Below are positions 23,681-35,636 of a DNA stretch of 64,000 nt, in pieces. Positions within the stretch are counted from its first letter, which is position 1. Each line of letters opens with the position of its first letter. A program made the position numbers and the translations under genes. Origin of the DNA: Serripes groenlandicus (lineage: Eukaryota > Mollusca > Bivalvia > Cardiida > Cardiidae); assembly GCA_031761405.1 (NCBI GenBank), contig JASEVX010000327.1:120416-184415 (forward strand), read 5' to 3'. The notes beneath the pieces are model-generated. The model ran no database searches. It saw only the letters and a program-made list of their open reading frames with translations, and had not been told where the DNA came from.

Positions 23681-24330
23681 TAAAGAAGATCGGAAAATTA
23701 TTAGTAAAGAGTACTTTAATACTTGTAGGCATTCAATGACTGTACTATCATCCTAACATAAACATCATAACACAGTCAATTTACCATTATTGAATTGCAT
23801 GTAGTTTACTCAGAAGTGACATGTTGTTGATAGAAAATACAGACTGTGTCACGGAAGTTATCCCAAATGTATTATTGACAGGTGTATTGTTGACCAATGT
23901 TTAGTTATTTGTACAGTACTGATGATTTAGCGACTTTTAAAGACGTATGTAATATTGTGAAAATTATTAGTCCAATGACTCAGAAAACATGTATTGTTTG
24001 GTCCACTGAACTTGTAAACAGAACACACTCTTTATATATGGTTTATACAGGTATATGGATGTAACACGACATGTACCTGTGTTTGTGAGTTGGATTATGG
24101 GACTGGGTATAATCAGTTCTATGAATTTCATGTTATCACAAAACCGGCAATTTGATGTTGCGCACAATACCATACCTTTCAAACACAATCAGTAATCGCC
24201 GAAAGTATGTCACATTATATATGTTAGTCATAATAATAACAAATTCCTAAATGCCCTGACCCCTCACTAACAAAAACTTACATATTTTACTAGAAAACCT
24301 GTTTTAGATTTTCTTTCAACGTACAGTTTA
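23681..24330. other. No gene recognised
   Basis: No coding or clear repeat signature. Confidence 0.4.
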
Positions 24331-24560
24331 TTAACCCTTTCCCTCATACGGCAATTCTGCAGCAGACGACTTTGAACGTATTTTGTCAAAAAATAGAAAA
24401 TCTCCATAATTGAAGGGATAACCTATGACAAAAAGTGGAAAACATTGTGGCAAAAGGAGAAATTGCACGTTTTGTGCAATTTCTTCTTTTGTCACTATGT
24501 TTTCAAAAAGCCGTCTGCTGCAGAGGCGTCAGAAAGTGTCTATATAAGGGAAAGGGTTAA
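24331..24560. mobile_element. TTAA-flanked MITE, copy c (well preserved)
   Basis: TTAACCCTTTCCCTCATACG on the left; TATAAGGGAAAGGGTTAA on the right. CTGCAGCAGACGACTTTGAA and GCCGTCTGCTGCAGAGGCGT lie inside the ends. The core aggagaaattgcac/gtgcaatttcttct is a hairpin. Probably close to the family consensus. Confidence 0.85.
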
Positions 24561-24581
24561 ATGCTATGTCATCACAGACAC

Positions 24582-24784
24582 TTAACCCTTTCCCTCATAC
24601 AATAATTCTGCAGCAGACGACTTTGAAACTATTTTGTCAAAACATAGAAAATCTCAATAATTGAATGGATAACCTATGACTAAAAGTGGAAAACATTGTA
24701 GCAAAAGGAGAAATGGCTCACTTCTTTTGCCACGTTTAAAAAGCTGTCTGCTTCAGAAAGCATCTATATGAAGGAAAGGGTTAA
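24582..24784. mobile_element. TTAA-flanked MITE, copy d
   Basis: Second copy in the same orientation, 21 bp after copy c. It is about 90 percent similar on the left half, with a deletion in the core hairpin (agaaatggctcacttctttt). Both TTAA ends are present. Confidence 0.85.
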
Positions 24785-24855
24785 AGTAACATGGTTACAA
24801 TATGTCACGTTTTCTCGTCTTAGAAACATGTTTGAAAATAAGGATTAAAATGTTT

Positions 24856-26516
24856 AACAAGAGGACCATGATGCCCAGGATCGCTCACCTGAGAATGGGC
24901 TATTTAAGACTCTTTCAGGGCCAATGGCAATATGAGGGTTTTGCCTGGCGGCAATGTTTGTTGACTGGAAGCATTTTCTGACAAAGCTTATTGATTTTAA
25001 ACTGTTTGTTACAAAGAAGTGTTAATAATTCTCAACACAAATGTAAATGAAATTATGCCTACTGTAGATATCATCAAGACAAAGTTTCAATATGCTCAAG
25101 TCAAAAATGCACCTTACGGAGTGTTACAAGATTTTCCTTCAATTTGACCTAGTGCCCTATTTTTGGACTCCACTTGACCCTAGTCCTATAACATAAGACT
25201 CTGTTGACAAGCACAGAGTCTTATTTTTAAAGACCAAAAACGCTTAGCGGATTTCAATCTTGCATCAAATTCATTAAAACAAGTTGTACCACGTATATAA
25301 ATGTTTTATATACCTCATTCGATGTCAAATTATTGAAATCACTCTTAAAATCTGCCCGAACCGCTAGGATTTACATGTTTACTTTCTTGTTCCCTCTCAT
25401 GTCGGCCATGTTGCCGCATAGTTTTTACGGTTGTCGTAAATATCGGGATTTTTTAAAACGAAATTGTTATATATATATCGTCTGATATATATCGATTTTA
25501 TTTCCATTTGTTTCGTTTAATTTTAAGTTCTATAATTTATTTTAACGTTTTCGGAGCCCATTCGGAATATTCGGATATATTCCTCATACATATATAAACA
25601 TTTAAACATTTGGAATAGTCGGATTTATTCGTCAGACTTGTATGAAATGAAAAACTTCTCCACTTCAAAACTTAAAATGTGTTTTTCTCGGCCTTAAACG
25701 GCTGTGAAAGGAAAAGGATTACTCAGGTCTGTTGCATTTTACGTATAGATGTAAATTCTTTCGATAGCTGCGAAATAGTTTGCAGAAAATGGCTGTAAAA
25801 TCAACCCGATCTCAATTTGATCGGGTTCAACTGTTTTTCTTGCTAAAGGAAATTGACCTTTAGAGATATGACCTCGAGCTTGTGAGAGGTCATATATTAT
25901 AGGACTACACTTGACCCATATTCAAACTAGGCCTAGATATTATCACGATAAACTTTCTGAAAAAATGTCTAGCTGCTCAAGTAAAAAATGCGATCTCTAT
26001 ACTGTTAACAAGATTGTTCTACAATTTGGCCTAGTGACCTAGTTTTTGACCAGACCCATATTCAAAATTATCCTAGATATCATCAAGACAAATATTCTAA
26101 CAAAGTTTCAACATGCTCAAGCCAAAAATGCAGCTTCCAGAGTGTTAACAAGATTGTTCTTCAATGTGGCCTAGTGACCTAGTTTTTGACCTGATATGAC
26201 CCATATTCGTACTTGGCCTAGATATCATCCAGAGAAACTTTCTGATAAAGTTTCAAGCTGCTCAAGTGAGAAATGAGATCTCTATAAGTGTTATTCTGTT
26301 AATAAAATATTTCAACAGTATGGCCTAGTGACCTAGTTTTTGACCTGAACAGACCCATATTCAAAGTTAGATAAGTAAAGTTTCAACATGTTCACGGTAA
26401 AAACACAGCTTCCAGAGTGTAAACAAGATTTTCCTTCAATTTGGCCTAGTGTAGTAGTGACCTAGTTTTTGACCCGACATGATCTATATTGAAACTTGGC
26501 CTAGATATCACATTCC
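24856..26516 (-). mobile_element. Minisatellite-cored element, minus strand, interrupted by a 720-bp insertion
   Basis: It opens AACAAGAGGACCATGATGCC with ATCGCTCACCTGAG, the reverse of the terminal hairpin and subterminal repeat. Core units of ~100-130 bp share gacctagtttttgacc, tgacccatattcaaact, ggcctagatatcat and acaaagtttcaacatgctca. The same unit family is at 13080-14943. The core is interrupted at 25181-25901 within one unit. Confidence 0.65.
25181..25901. mobile_element. Hairpin-ended insertion flanked by a 16-bp near-perfect duplication
   Basis: GGACTCCACTTGACCC (25165-25180) and GGACTACACTTGACCC (25902-25917) flank it, and removing one copy restores a normal minisatellite unit. The left end folds as ATAAGACTCTGT (25193-25204) with ACAGAGTCTTAT (25213-25224). 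The right end folds as ATATGACCTC (25866-25875) with GAGGTCATAT (25886-25895). The outermost TAGTCCTATAA and TTATAGGACTA are also inverted copies. No coding frame is evident. See the findings for the two readings of its borders. Confidence 0.65.
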
Positions 26517-27000
26517 AGGGGAATGAACGTAGCCAAGTATGCTGTTAATTAATTATGTTGTGAAAGTCCCCTCTTATGTTACTTTAATTATAACATTTCA
26601 TATAATTAATTTCATAATCAAATTTTGAGAGGATTTGAAATGATGAAGGGCACATTTCGTCGGTATTTCTTCCATCCGAACTTATGACAAATTTACACAG
26701 ACTGGAAAGGCTAAGGTTGTTCAAGATATTAACAAGCAAATGCATCCGGTGGCTGCATTCATTGACATTTTAGTATAATAATTGAATGGATTTTTTAGAA
26801 CAGTTAGTTTATTCTTTCATTCAGATCAGTTTACAGACATTTAAATAAAATCTGACGCTGAACATTGGAAGTTGAACAACAAAACGAGTGAGAACATTTA
26901 TACGATGCTTGCGGCATAGAACAGTCTTGCTGGGATAATTCTTTCGAAATGTTTAAGATTAGTAAACTATATCTTGGAATATTACTTACTGTAATGCCTT
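26517..27000. other. Low-copy AT-rich sequence
   Basis: I recognise no repeat family and no domain-bearing frame in this stretch. Confidence 0.35.
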
Positions 27001-27185
27001 GTCCTGCGAATATACATTTGTAAAGTTGATTCGAGGGAAGACGATATCCAAAAGCGTACCGAAATGGTGTCAAACCCCGCTCTCCGATGACCGCGCATGC
27101 GTATATGTCGTTTTTACCGCTAGAGGCCCTTCGTTACGTCCAAAATCCGAGAACGACTTAACCAGGAAAGATCAAAGTTCCATTG
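26995..27185 (-). promoter_or_regulatory. CpG-rich patch, possible promoter or first exon of a minus-strand gene
   Basis: About 190 bp is clearly richer in CG dinucleotides than its surroundings. It has CGCGCATGCGTA at 27092-27103, close to the NRF1 site, and CCGCTAGAGGCCCT at 27118-27131, similar to a CTCF core. On the minus strand a perfect donor-like GTAAGT follows ggacaaggcattaca, and an ATG-led frame from inside the NRF1-like word stays open to it. All of this is suggestive only. No protein family is recognised, and chance is a fair alternative. Confidence 0.3.
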
Positions 27186-27302
27186 CCTCTTTAGATACTC
27201 ATTAATACACGATAACATCTATAGATACCGCAATGACAGTATTGTAGTTGGTCTCATCCTTTAAACAATACTGATATATACTTTTCTTTCATAGTTCTCT
27301 CA

Positions 27303-27336
27303 AGAGACATATAAATACATGTATTTATATGTCTCT
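27303..27336. repeat. Perfect 34-bp palindrome
   Basis: AGAGACATATAAATACA is followed with no spacer by its exact complement. It could form a cruciform. It could be an isolated hairpin relic of a foldback element. Confidence 0.9.
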
Positions 27337-27816
27337 GTTCTGTCGCATTTCAACAAAAAATGCTGTAACATACTGTTTCTTAATTTTTGCAATGCCATTG
27401 TAAAATATACATACACTTTCACTTCGAATAGTAATTTAGGAATGTTTTTCGATCAAATAGAGGTCTATTTTGCCGGTTAGATATCTTTCTTGGTAAAATA
27501 AGAGCTAGTCCTACATGTATTTTTACATCTGATAAAGACGAATGTACTTGAAACTGATTTGTAGTGTTGTATTCATTTATTTATATCTTCATCATACTTA
27601 AATAAACAATGTCGCCAATTTTAAAAAAATAAATGGGTTGACAATTTAGTAATTTGTATGACAGGTAATTTCCACCTATATACTGTACGTTAGTAGGAGC
27701 ACTCCCTTAACTGAATTATTTCTGTAATGCACATGTTAAAGCTCAGCGTGCATTATATAACTATTTATTTTGCCTCGCACGAAATTCTAGCAATTTCATT
27801 AGTTAAAGCGTGTCAC

Positions 27817-28461
27817 GTGCAGACCCCCTATATTTCTATAGGGGGTGAGTAAAGTAAAAAAGTCAGTTCATAGGTTGGGTTTCGCAGAGACGTCATATAA
27901 ACACAGAGATAAGCGACACGCGATTGCAAATGCCTTACGGAGAACAAAATCCTTCAAACAGTGCAGACCCCCTATATTTCTATAGGGGATGAGTACATTC
28001 CATAGAGGGTGAGTAAAGTAAAAAAAGTCAGTTCAAAGGTTGGTTTTCGTAAAGTGGCTCTCAAATGTTACCAGTTACACAGTAAAGAGATGAAATGAAT
28101 TGAAATAAATGTTCATGTTGAACCGGTGTATTGTTTTAAATAATATATCTATTCCAATTCTTTAATCAATATTGATAGATCTTTTACTCATGACGTCATA
28201 TTATGCTACCAACACATATCAACAAGTTACAGTATAGTTCAGTTTAAAGTGTTCGACGAAATAAATACATTATTGTATTTGTTACTGACCCACTACGGAA
28301 ATATAGGGGGTCTGTAGGATGAATAGGGGGACTCGGCTATCGCCTCGCCCCCTATTAATCCTACAGACCCCCTATATTTCCGTAGTGGGTCAGTAACAAA
28401 CCCAATAGCCTCGACCCTATTAATCCTACAGACCCCCTATATTTCCGTAGTGGGTAAGTAA
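27817..28461. repeat. Five-copy motif cassette with a 53-bp inverted repeat
   Basis: CAGACCCCCTATATTTC occurs at 27820, 27964, 28364 and 28429 on the plus strand and at 28298-28314 on the minus strand. The first two are followed by gagtaaagtaaaaaagtcag. The last three are joined to CGTAGTGGGT. Arms 28278-28330 and 28348-28400 pair over 53 bp with one mismatch around a 17-nt loop. A CACGTG lies next to the first copy. No protein signal. This does not look like any other repeat in the window. Confidence 0.8.
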
Positions 28462-28526
28462 CACACCCAATAATTTATAATAATCATTTATACAATTGAT
28501 CAGTTTACAGATTAAATAAAAAATTG

Positions 28527-28985
28527 TACCAATTTCAACAAGATACACAACAATTATGTCCTGCACAAAATTATATCATGCACTTTTCCGTATACATTTT
28601 CATTTTTTAATAACTAGCCTCGCAGAACCTCAAAGCCTTGTGCTAAATATAGCGACACGGAATAAACGTCGTTACTCAATAACCTAACCCCATACCACAA
28701 GGTATAATGGTACATCATGTTATGTACAGACTAGGTTAACGTTTTTAACAAGTTCAACAAGATACACACAAATTACGTTCTGCACAAAATTATAATGCAC
28801 TTTTCCGTATACATTTTCGTTTTTTGATAACTAGATAGCATCGCAGAACCTCAACGCAGGAACCTCAAAGCCTTGTGCTATATATAGCGCAACGGATTAA
28901 ACGTCGTTACTCAATAACTTAACCCCATACCATGCAGTTTATGGTGGTATAATGGTACACCATTTCATGTACTGACTAGGTCAAC
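28527..28985 (+). repeat. ~230-bp tandem duplication
   Basis: Two head-to-tail copies, 28527-28748 and 28749-28985, share caacaagatacacac, tgcacttttccgtatacatt, tcgcagaacctcaaagcctt, aaacgtcgttactcaataac and taatggtaca. They differ by small indels, including a duplicated gcaggaacctca in the second. Confidence 0.8.
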
Positions 28986-29450
28986 TCCGTAAACCCTATA
29001 CCTATTCAATAGCATAACCTCGATCGTATCGGCTAGGTATATGAATGTAAACATATTGAGTTGAGCGGCCAACAGTATAGAGAGTATAGAGCTAGGGCTG
29101 ACGGCGCAGACGTGCTGACTGGCATGACTCTATACTGATCGCAGAGGCTGTCAAAGTGTTAAACTCATATACATAAATTAATCGTTTTCTTGATTGGCGT
29201 ATATAAGCCCGGTCACGCGATAGTTGATCTTTTTCGTAACGGCATCATTTAACAATTTCACACATGCAAACGAAATTATGAGCAATTTCTGTTTTAACAA
29301 CAATGTTTTAAAGCGATTTAAAAATTATATAAGTTTAGATATTTTCCCATAATTTTGCCAAGATGCTTTCAAAGGTGTCTGCTGATGAAAATGCTTAGCA
29401 TGGCATATATAACGTGCTAACGGTAGTTTTGTGACAAATCTAAATTACTT
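28986..29450. other. No gene recognised
   Basis: Low-copy sequence between the duplication and the satellite, with no recognisable signature. Confidence 0.4.
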
Positions 29451-29451
29451 C

Positions 29452-32400
29452 ATATTCACAGGCTCGTTTAGGAATTCGCCGTCGTTAACGTGGGGGATTT
29501 GTCTATGAATCCGCTGTGTAAGCATAAGGCATTTGTCTAGGAATCCTCTATGGTTTGCGTAATGGATTTGTATAAGAATCCGAAATGGTTATCCTAATGG
29601 ATTTGTCTAGGAATCCGCCGTAGTAAGCGTAAAGGATTTATCTATAAATCCGCTGTGTAAGTGTAATTGAATTGTCTAGGAATTGGCAATGGTTAGTGTA
29701 ATGGATTTGTCTAGTTATCCGCCGTGGTAAGCATTAAGGGTTTGTCTATGAATCCGCAATGGTAAGTGTAATGAATTGGTCTAGGAATCCGCCGTGGTAA
29801 GCGTAAGGGTTTGTCTATGAAACAACCGTGGTAGCGTTAGGGCTTAGTCTGGGAATCCGCCATGGTAAGCGTAAGGGTTTGTCTATGAAACAACCGTGGT
29901 AGCGTTAGGGCTTAGTCTAGGAATCCGCCGTGGTAAGCGTAAGGGTTTGTCTATGAAAGAACCGTGGTAAGCGTAAGGGTTTGTCTATGAAACAACCGTG
30001 GTAGCGTTAGGGCTTAGTCTGGGAATCCGCCATGGTAAGCGTAAGGGTTTGTCTATGAATCCGCTGTGTAAGTGTAATTGATTTGTCTAGGAATTGGCAA
30101 TGGTTAGTGTAATGGATTTGTCTAGTAATCCGCCGTGGTAAGCATTAAGGGTTTGTCGATGAATCAGCAATGGTAAGTGTAATGAATTGGTCTAGGAATC
30201 CGCCGTGGTAAGCGTAAGGGTTTGTCTATGAAACAACCGTGGTAGCGTTAGGGCTTAGTCTGGGAATCCGCCATGGTAAGCGTTAGGGCTTAGTCTAGGA
30301 ATCCGCCGTGGTAAGCGTAAGGGTTTGTCTATGAAACAACCGTGGTAGCGTTAGGGCTTAGTCTGGGAATCCGCCATGGTAAGCGTAAGGGTTTGTCTAT
30401 GAAACAACCGTGGTAGCGTTAGGGCTTAGTCTGGGAATCCGCCATGGTAAGCGTAAGGGTTTGTCTATGAAACAACCGTGGTAGCGTTAGGGCTTAGTCT
30501 AGGAATCCGCCGTGGTAAGCGTAAGGGTTTGTCTATGAAACAACCGTGGTAGCGTTAGGGCTTAGTCTGGGAATCCGCCATGGTAAGCGTAAGGGTTTGT
30601 CTATGAAACAACCGTGGTAGCGTTAGGGCTTAAGCTAGGAATCCGCCGTGGTAAGCGTAAGGGTTTGTCTATGAAACAACCGTGGTAAGCGTAAGGGTTT
30701 GTCTATGAAACAACCGTGGTAGCGTTAGGGCTTAGTCTGGGAATCCGCCATGGTAAGCGTAAGGGTTTGTCTATGAATCCGCTGTGTAAGTGTAATTGAT
30801 TTGTCTAGGAATTGGCAATGGTTAGTGTAATGGATTTGTCTAGTAATCCGCCGTGGTAAGCATTAAGGGTTTGTCTATGAATCAGCAATGGTAAGTGTAA
30901 TTAATTGGTCTAGGAATCCGCCGTGGTAAGCGTAAGGGTTTGTCTATGAAACAACCGTGGTAGCGTTAGGGCTTAGTCTGGGAATCCGCCATGGTAAGCG
31001 TAAGGGTTTGTCTATGAAACTACCGTGGTAGCGTTAGGGCTTAGTCTAGGAATCCGCCGTGGTAAGCGTAAGGGTTTGTCTATGAAACAACCGTGGTAAG
31101 CGTAAGGGTTTGTCTATGAAACAACCGTGGTAGCGTTAGGGCTTAGTCTGGGAATCCGCCATGGTAAGCGTAAGGGTTTGTCTATGAAACAACCGTGGTA
31201 GCGTTAGGGCTTAGTCTGGGAATCCGCCATGGTAAGCGTAAGGGTTTGTCTATGAAACAACCGTGGTAGCGTTAGGGCTTAGTCTAGGAATCCGCCGTGG
31301 TAAGCGTAAGGGTTTGTCTATGAAACAACCATGGTAAGCGTAAGGGTTTGTCTATGAAACAACCGTGGTAGCGTTAGGGCTTAGTCTGGGAATCCGCCAT
31401 GGTAAGCGTAAGGGTTTGTCTATGAAACAACCGTGGTAACGTTAGGGCTTAGTCTAGGAATCCACCGTGGTAAGCGTAAGGGTTTGTCTATGAAACAACC
31501 GTGGTAAGCGTAAGGGTTTGTCTATGAAACAACCGTGGTAGCGTTAGGGCTTAGTCTGGGAATCCGCCATGGTAAGCGTAAGGGTTTGTCTATGAAACAA
31601 CCGTGGTAAGCGTAAGGGTTTGTCTATGAAACAACCGTGGTAGCGTTAGGGCTTAGTCTGGGAATCCGCCATGGTAAGCGTAAGGGTTTGTCTATGAAAC
31701 AACCGTGGTAGCGTTAGGGCTTAGTCTGGGAATCCGCCATGGTAAGCGTAAGGGTTTGTCTATGAAACAACCGTGGTAGCGTTAGGGCTTAGTCTAGGAA
31801 TCCGCCGTGGTAAGCGTAAGGGTTTGTCTATGAAACAACCATGGTAAGCGTAAGGGTTTGTCTATGAAACAACCGTGGTAGCGTTAGGGCTTAGTCTGGG
31901 AATCCGCCATGGTAAGCGTAAGGGTTTGTCTATGAAACAACCGTGGTAACGTTAGGGCTTAGTCTAGGAATCCACCGTGGTAAGCGTAAGGGTTTGTCTA
32001 TGAAACAACCGTGGTAAGCGTAAGGGTTTGTCTATGAAACAACCGTGGTAGCGTTAGGGCTTAGTCTGGGAATCCGCCATGGTAAGCGTAAGGGTTTGTC
32101 TATGAAACAACCGTGGTAGCGTTAGGGCTTAGTCTAGGAATCCGCCGTGGTAAGCGTAAGGGTTTGTCTATGAAACAACCGTGGTAGCGTTAGGGCTTAG
32201 TCTGGGAATCCGCCATGGTAAGCGTAAGGATTTGTCTATGAAACAACCGTGGTAGCGTTAGGGCTTAGTCTAGGAATCCGCCGTGGTAAGCTTAAGGGTT
32301 TGTCTATGAAACAACCGCGGTAAGCGTAAGGGTTTGTCTATGAAACAACCGTGGTAGCGTTAGGGCTTAGCGTAAGGGTTTGTCTATGAATCCGCTGTGT

Positions 32401-35400
32401 AAGTGTAATTGATTTGTCTAGGAATTGGCAATGGTTAGTGTAATGGATTTGTCTAGTAATCCGCCGTGGTAAGCATTAAGGGTTTGTCTATGAATCCGCA
32501 ATGGTAAGTGTAATGAATTGGTCTAGGAATCCGCCGTGGTAAGCGTAAGGGTTTGTCTATGAAACAACCGTGGTAGCGTTAGGGCTTAGTCTGGGAATCC
32601 GCCATGGTAAGCGTAAGGGTTTGTCTATGAAACAACCGTGGTAGCGTTAGGGCTTAGTCTAGGAATCCGCCGTGGTAAGCGTAAGGGTTTGTCTATGAAA
32701 CAACCGTGGTAAGCGTAAGGGTTTGTCTATGAAACAACCGTGGTAGCGTTAGGGCTTAGTCTGGGAATCCGCCATGGTAAGCGTAAGGGTTTGTCTATGA
32801 AACAACCGTGGTAGCGTTAGGGCTTAGTCTAGGAATCCGCCGTGGTAAGCGTAAGGGTTTGTCTATGAAACAACCGTGGTAAGCGTAAGGGTTTGTCTAT
32901 GAAACAACCGTGGTAAGCGTAAGGGTTTGTCTATGAAACAACCGTGGTAGCATTAGGGCTTAGTCTGGGAATCCGCCATGGTAAGCGTAAGGGTTTGTCT
33001 ATGAAACAACCGTGGTAGCGTTAGGGCTTAGTCTAGGAATCCGCCGTGGTAAGCGTAAGGGTTTGTCTATGAAACAACCGTGGTAAGCGTAAGGGTTTGT
33101 CTATGAAACAACCGTGGTAGCGTTAGGGCTTAGTCTAGGAATCCGCCGTGGTAAGCGTAAGGGTTTGTCTATGAAACAACCGTGGTAAGCGTACGGGTTT
33201 GTCTATGAAACAACCGTGGTAGCGTTAGGGCTTAGTCTGGGAATCCGCCATGGTAAGCGTAATGGTTTGTCTATGAAACAACCGTGGTAGCGTTAGGGCT
33301 TAGTTTAGGAATCCGCCGTGGTAAGCGTAAGGCTTTGTCTATGAAACAACCGTGGTGAGCGTAAGGGTTTGTCTATGAAACAACCGTGGTAGCGTTAGGG
33401 CTTAGTCTGGGAATCCGCCATGGTAAGCGTAAGGGTTTGTCTATGAAACAACCGTGGTAGCGTTAGGGCTTAGTCTGGGAATCCACCATGGTAAGCGTAA
33501 GGGTTTGTCTATGAAACAACCGTGGTAAGCGTAAGGGTTTGTCTATGAAACAACCGTGGTAAGCGTAAGGGTTTGTCTATGAAACAACCGTGGTAGCGTT
33601 AGGGCTTAGTCTGGGAATCCGCCATGGTAAGCGTAAAGGTTTTTCTATGAAACAACCGTGGTACCGTTAGGGCTTAGTCTGGGAATCCGCCGTGGTAAGC
33701 GTAAGGGTTTGTCTATGAAACAACCGTGGTAAGCGTAAGGGTTTGTCTATGAAACAACCGTGGTAAGCGTAAGGGTTTGTCTATGAGACAACCGTGGTAG
33801 CGTTAGGGCTTAGTCTGGGAATCCGCCATGGTAAGCGTAAGGGTTTGTCTATGAAACAACCGTGGTAAGCGTAAGGGTTTGTCTATGAAACAACCGTGGT
33901 AAGCGTAATGGTTTGTCTATGAAACAATCGTGGTAGCGTGACTTGATTAAGAATCCGCCGTGGTAAGCGTTAGTGATTTGATTAAGAATCCGACGTGGTA
34001 AGCGTAAGGGATTTATCTATGAATCAACCATGGTAAGCATTGGGGATTTATCTAAGAATCAACCGTGGTAATCGTAAGGGGTTTGTGTACGAAACTGTCG
34101 TGGTAGCGTTAGGGATTTGTCTGGGAATCCGCAATGGTGAGTGTAATGGATGTGTCTAGGAATTGGCAATGGTTAGTGTAATGGATGTGTCTAGGAATTG
34201 GCAATGGTTAGTGTAATGGATTTGTCTAGGAATCCGTCATGGTAAGCGTTAGGGATTTATCTATGAATCAACCATGGTAAGCGTAAGGGATTTATCTATG
34301 AATCAACCATGGTAAGCATTAGGGATTTATCTATTAATCCGCCGTGGTAAGCGTAAGGGGTTTGTGTACGAAACTGTCGTGGTAGCGTTAGGGATTTATC
34401 TATGAATCAACCATGGTAAGCATTAGGGATTTATCTATGAATCCGCCGTGGTAAGCGTAAGGGGGTTGTGTACGAAACTGTCGTGGTAGCGTTAGGGATT
34501 TGTCTGGGAATCCGCAATGGTGAGTGTAATGGATGTGTCTAGGAATTGGCAATGGTTAGTGTAATGGATTTGTCTATGAATCCGCCGTGGTAAGCGTTAA
34601 GAATTTGTCTATGAATCCGCCTTGGTAAGTGTAATGGATTTGTCTGGAAATCTGCCGTGGTTAGCTTTAGAAGTCTGTCTATGAATCCGCCAAGGTAACC
34701 TTTAAGGATTTGTCCGGGAAACTACCGTGGTTACATTTAGGGGTTTTGTCCAGTTATCAGACGTAGTAAGCGCTAGGGATTTGTCTGGGAACCTGCCGTG
34801 GTCAGCGTGGGGGATTTGTTAAGGATTCCGCCATGGTATGCCTGAGGGATTCGTCTAGGAATCCCGCCATAGTTATCGAGGGAGATTTGTGTAGGTTTCC
34901 GTCGTAATTAGCTTGAGAGATTTATTCAGGAATCCACCATGGTAAGCCTGAGGGATTAGTCTAGGACTCCGCCGTGGTTAACATTAGGAATTTGTTAAGG
35001 AATCCGCCGTAGTTAACTTTAGATATTTGTTAAGGAATCCGCCATGGTAAGCCTGAGGGAATTGTCTAGAAATCCGCCGTGATTAGCTTTCGGGATTCGT
35101 TTAGGCTTCCACCGTGGTAAGCGTTAGGGATTTATCTAGGAATCCGTCATGGTTAGCGTTAGGGATTTGTCTAGGAATCCGCCGTGGTTAGCGTGTGGGA
35201 TTTGTCTAGGAATCTGTCGTGGTAAGCGTTAGGTATTTTATAAGGAATCCGTCGTGGTTTGCGTTCGGGATTTGTCAAGGAATCCACCGTGGTAAGCGTT
35301 ATGGATTTGTCTGGAATCCGTCATGGTTAGCATTAGGGATTTGTCTAGGAATCCGTCGTGGTTAGCGGAAGATTTGTCAACGAATCCGCCGTGGTAAGTG

Positions 35401-35555
35401 TTTGGGAATTATCCTGGAAAACGTCGTGGTTAGCGTAAGAGATTTATCTAGGAATCCGCTGTGACAAGTGCTGGGGATTTGTCTGGGATTCCGCTGTGAT
35501 TAGTGTGGGGGGTTTGTATGGGAATGCCGTGGTAAGCGATAGGGGTTAGTATGTC
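29452..35555. repeat. 6.1-kb satellite of ~34-bp monomers with higher-order structure
   Basis: About 180 monomers of 33-35 bp. Three main types are aagggtttgtctatgaaaca + accgtggtaagcg, the 1-bp-shorter form ending gtggtagcgtta, and gggcttagtctgggaatccg + ccatggtaagcg. They recur in sets of two or three units (67, 101 bp). A longer block with marker CGCTGTGTAAGTGTAATTGA occurs at 29651, 30062, 30780 and 32393, which shows ~0.4-1.6-kb duplications. From about 29800 to 33950 copies are nearly identical. Beyond 33950 they diverge steadily. Stops occur in all frames, so it is non-coding. Confidence 0.93.
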
Positions 35556-35636
35556 TTGTCATACATATAGATGTCCGTCAACAATAAGTAATATTTAAAA
35601 AGTACGAGAAGGGCAATATTTATACTTTTTGTCTAA

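Noticed and set aside
29452..35555. CRISPR-like array of ~34-bp repeats
   Set aside because: There are no unique spacers. Monomers are contiguous, variants form higher-order sets, and the context is eukaryotic.
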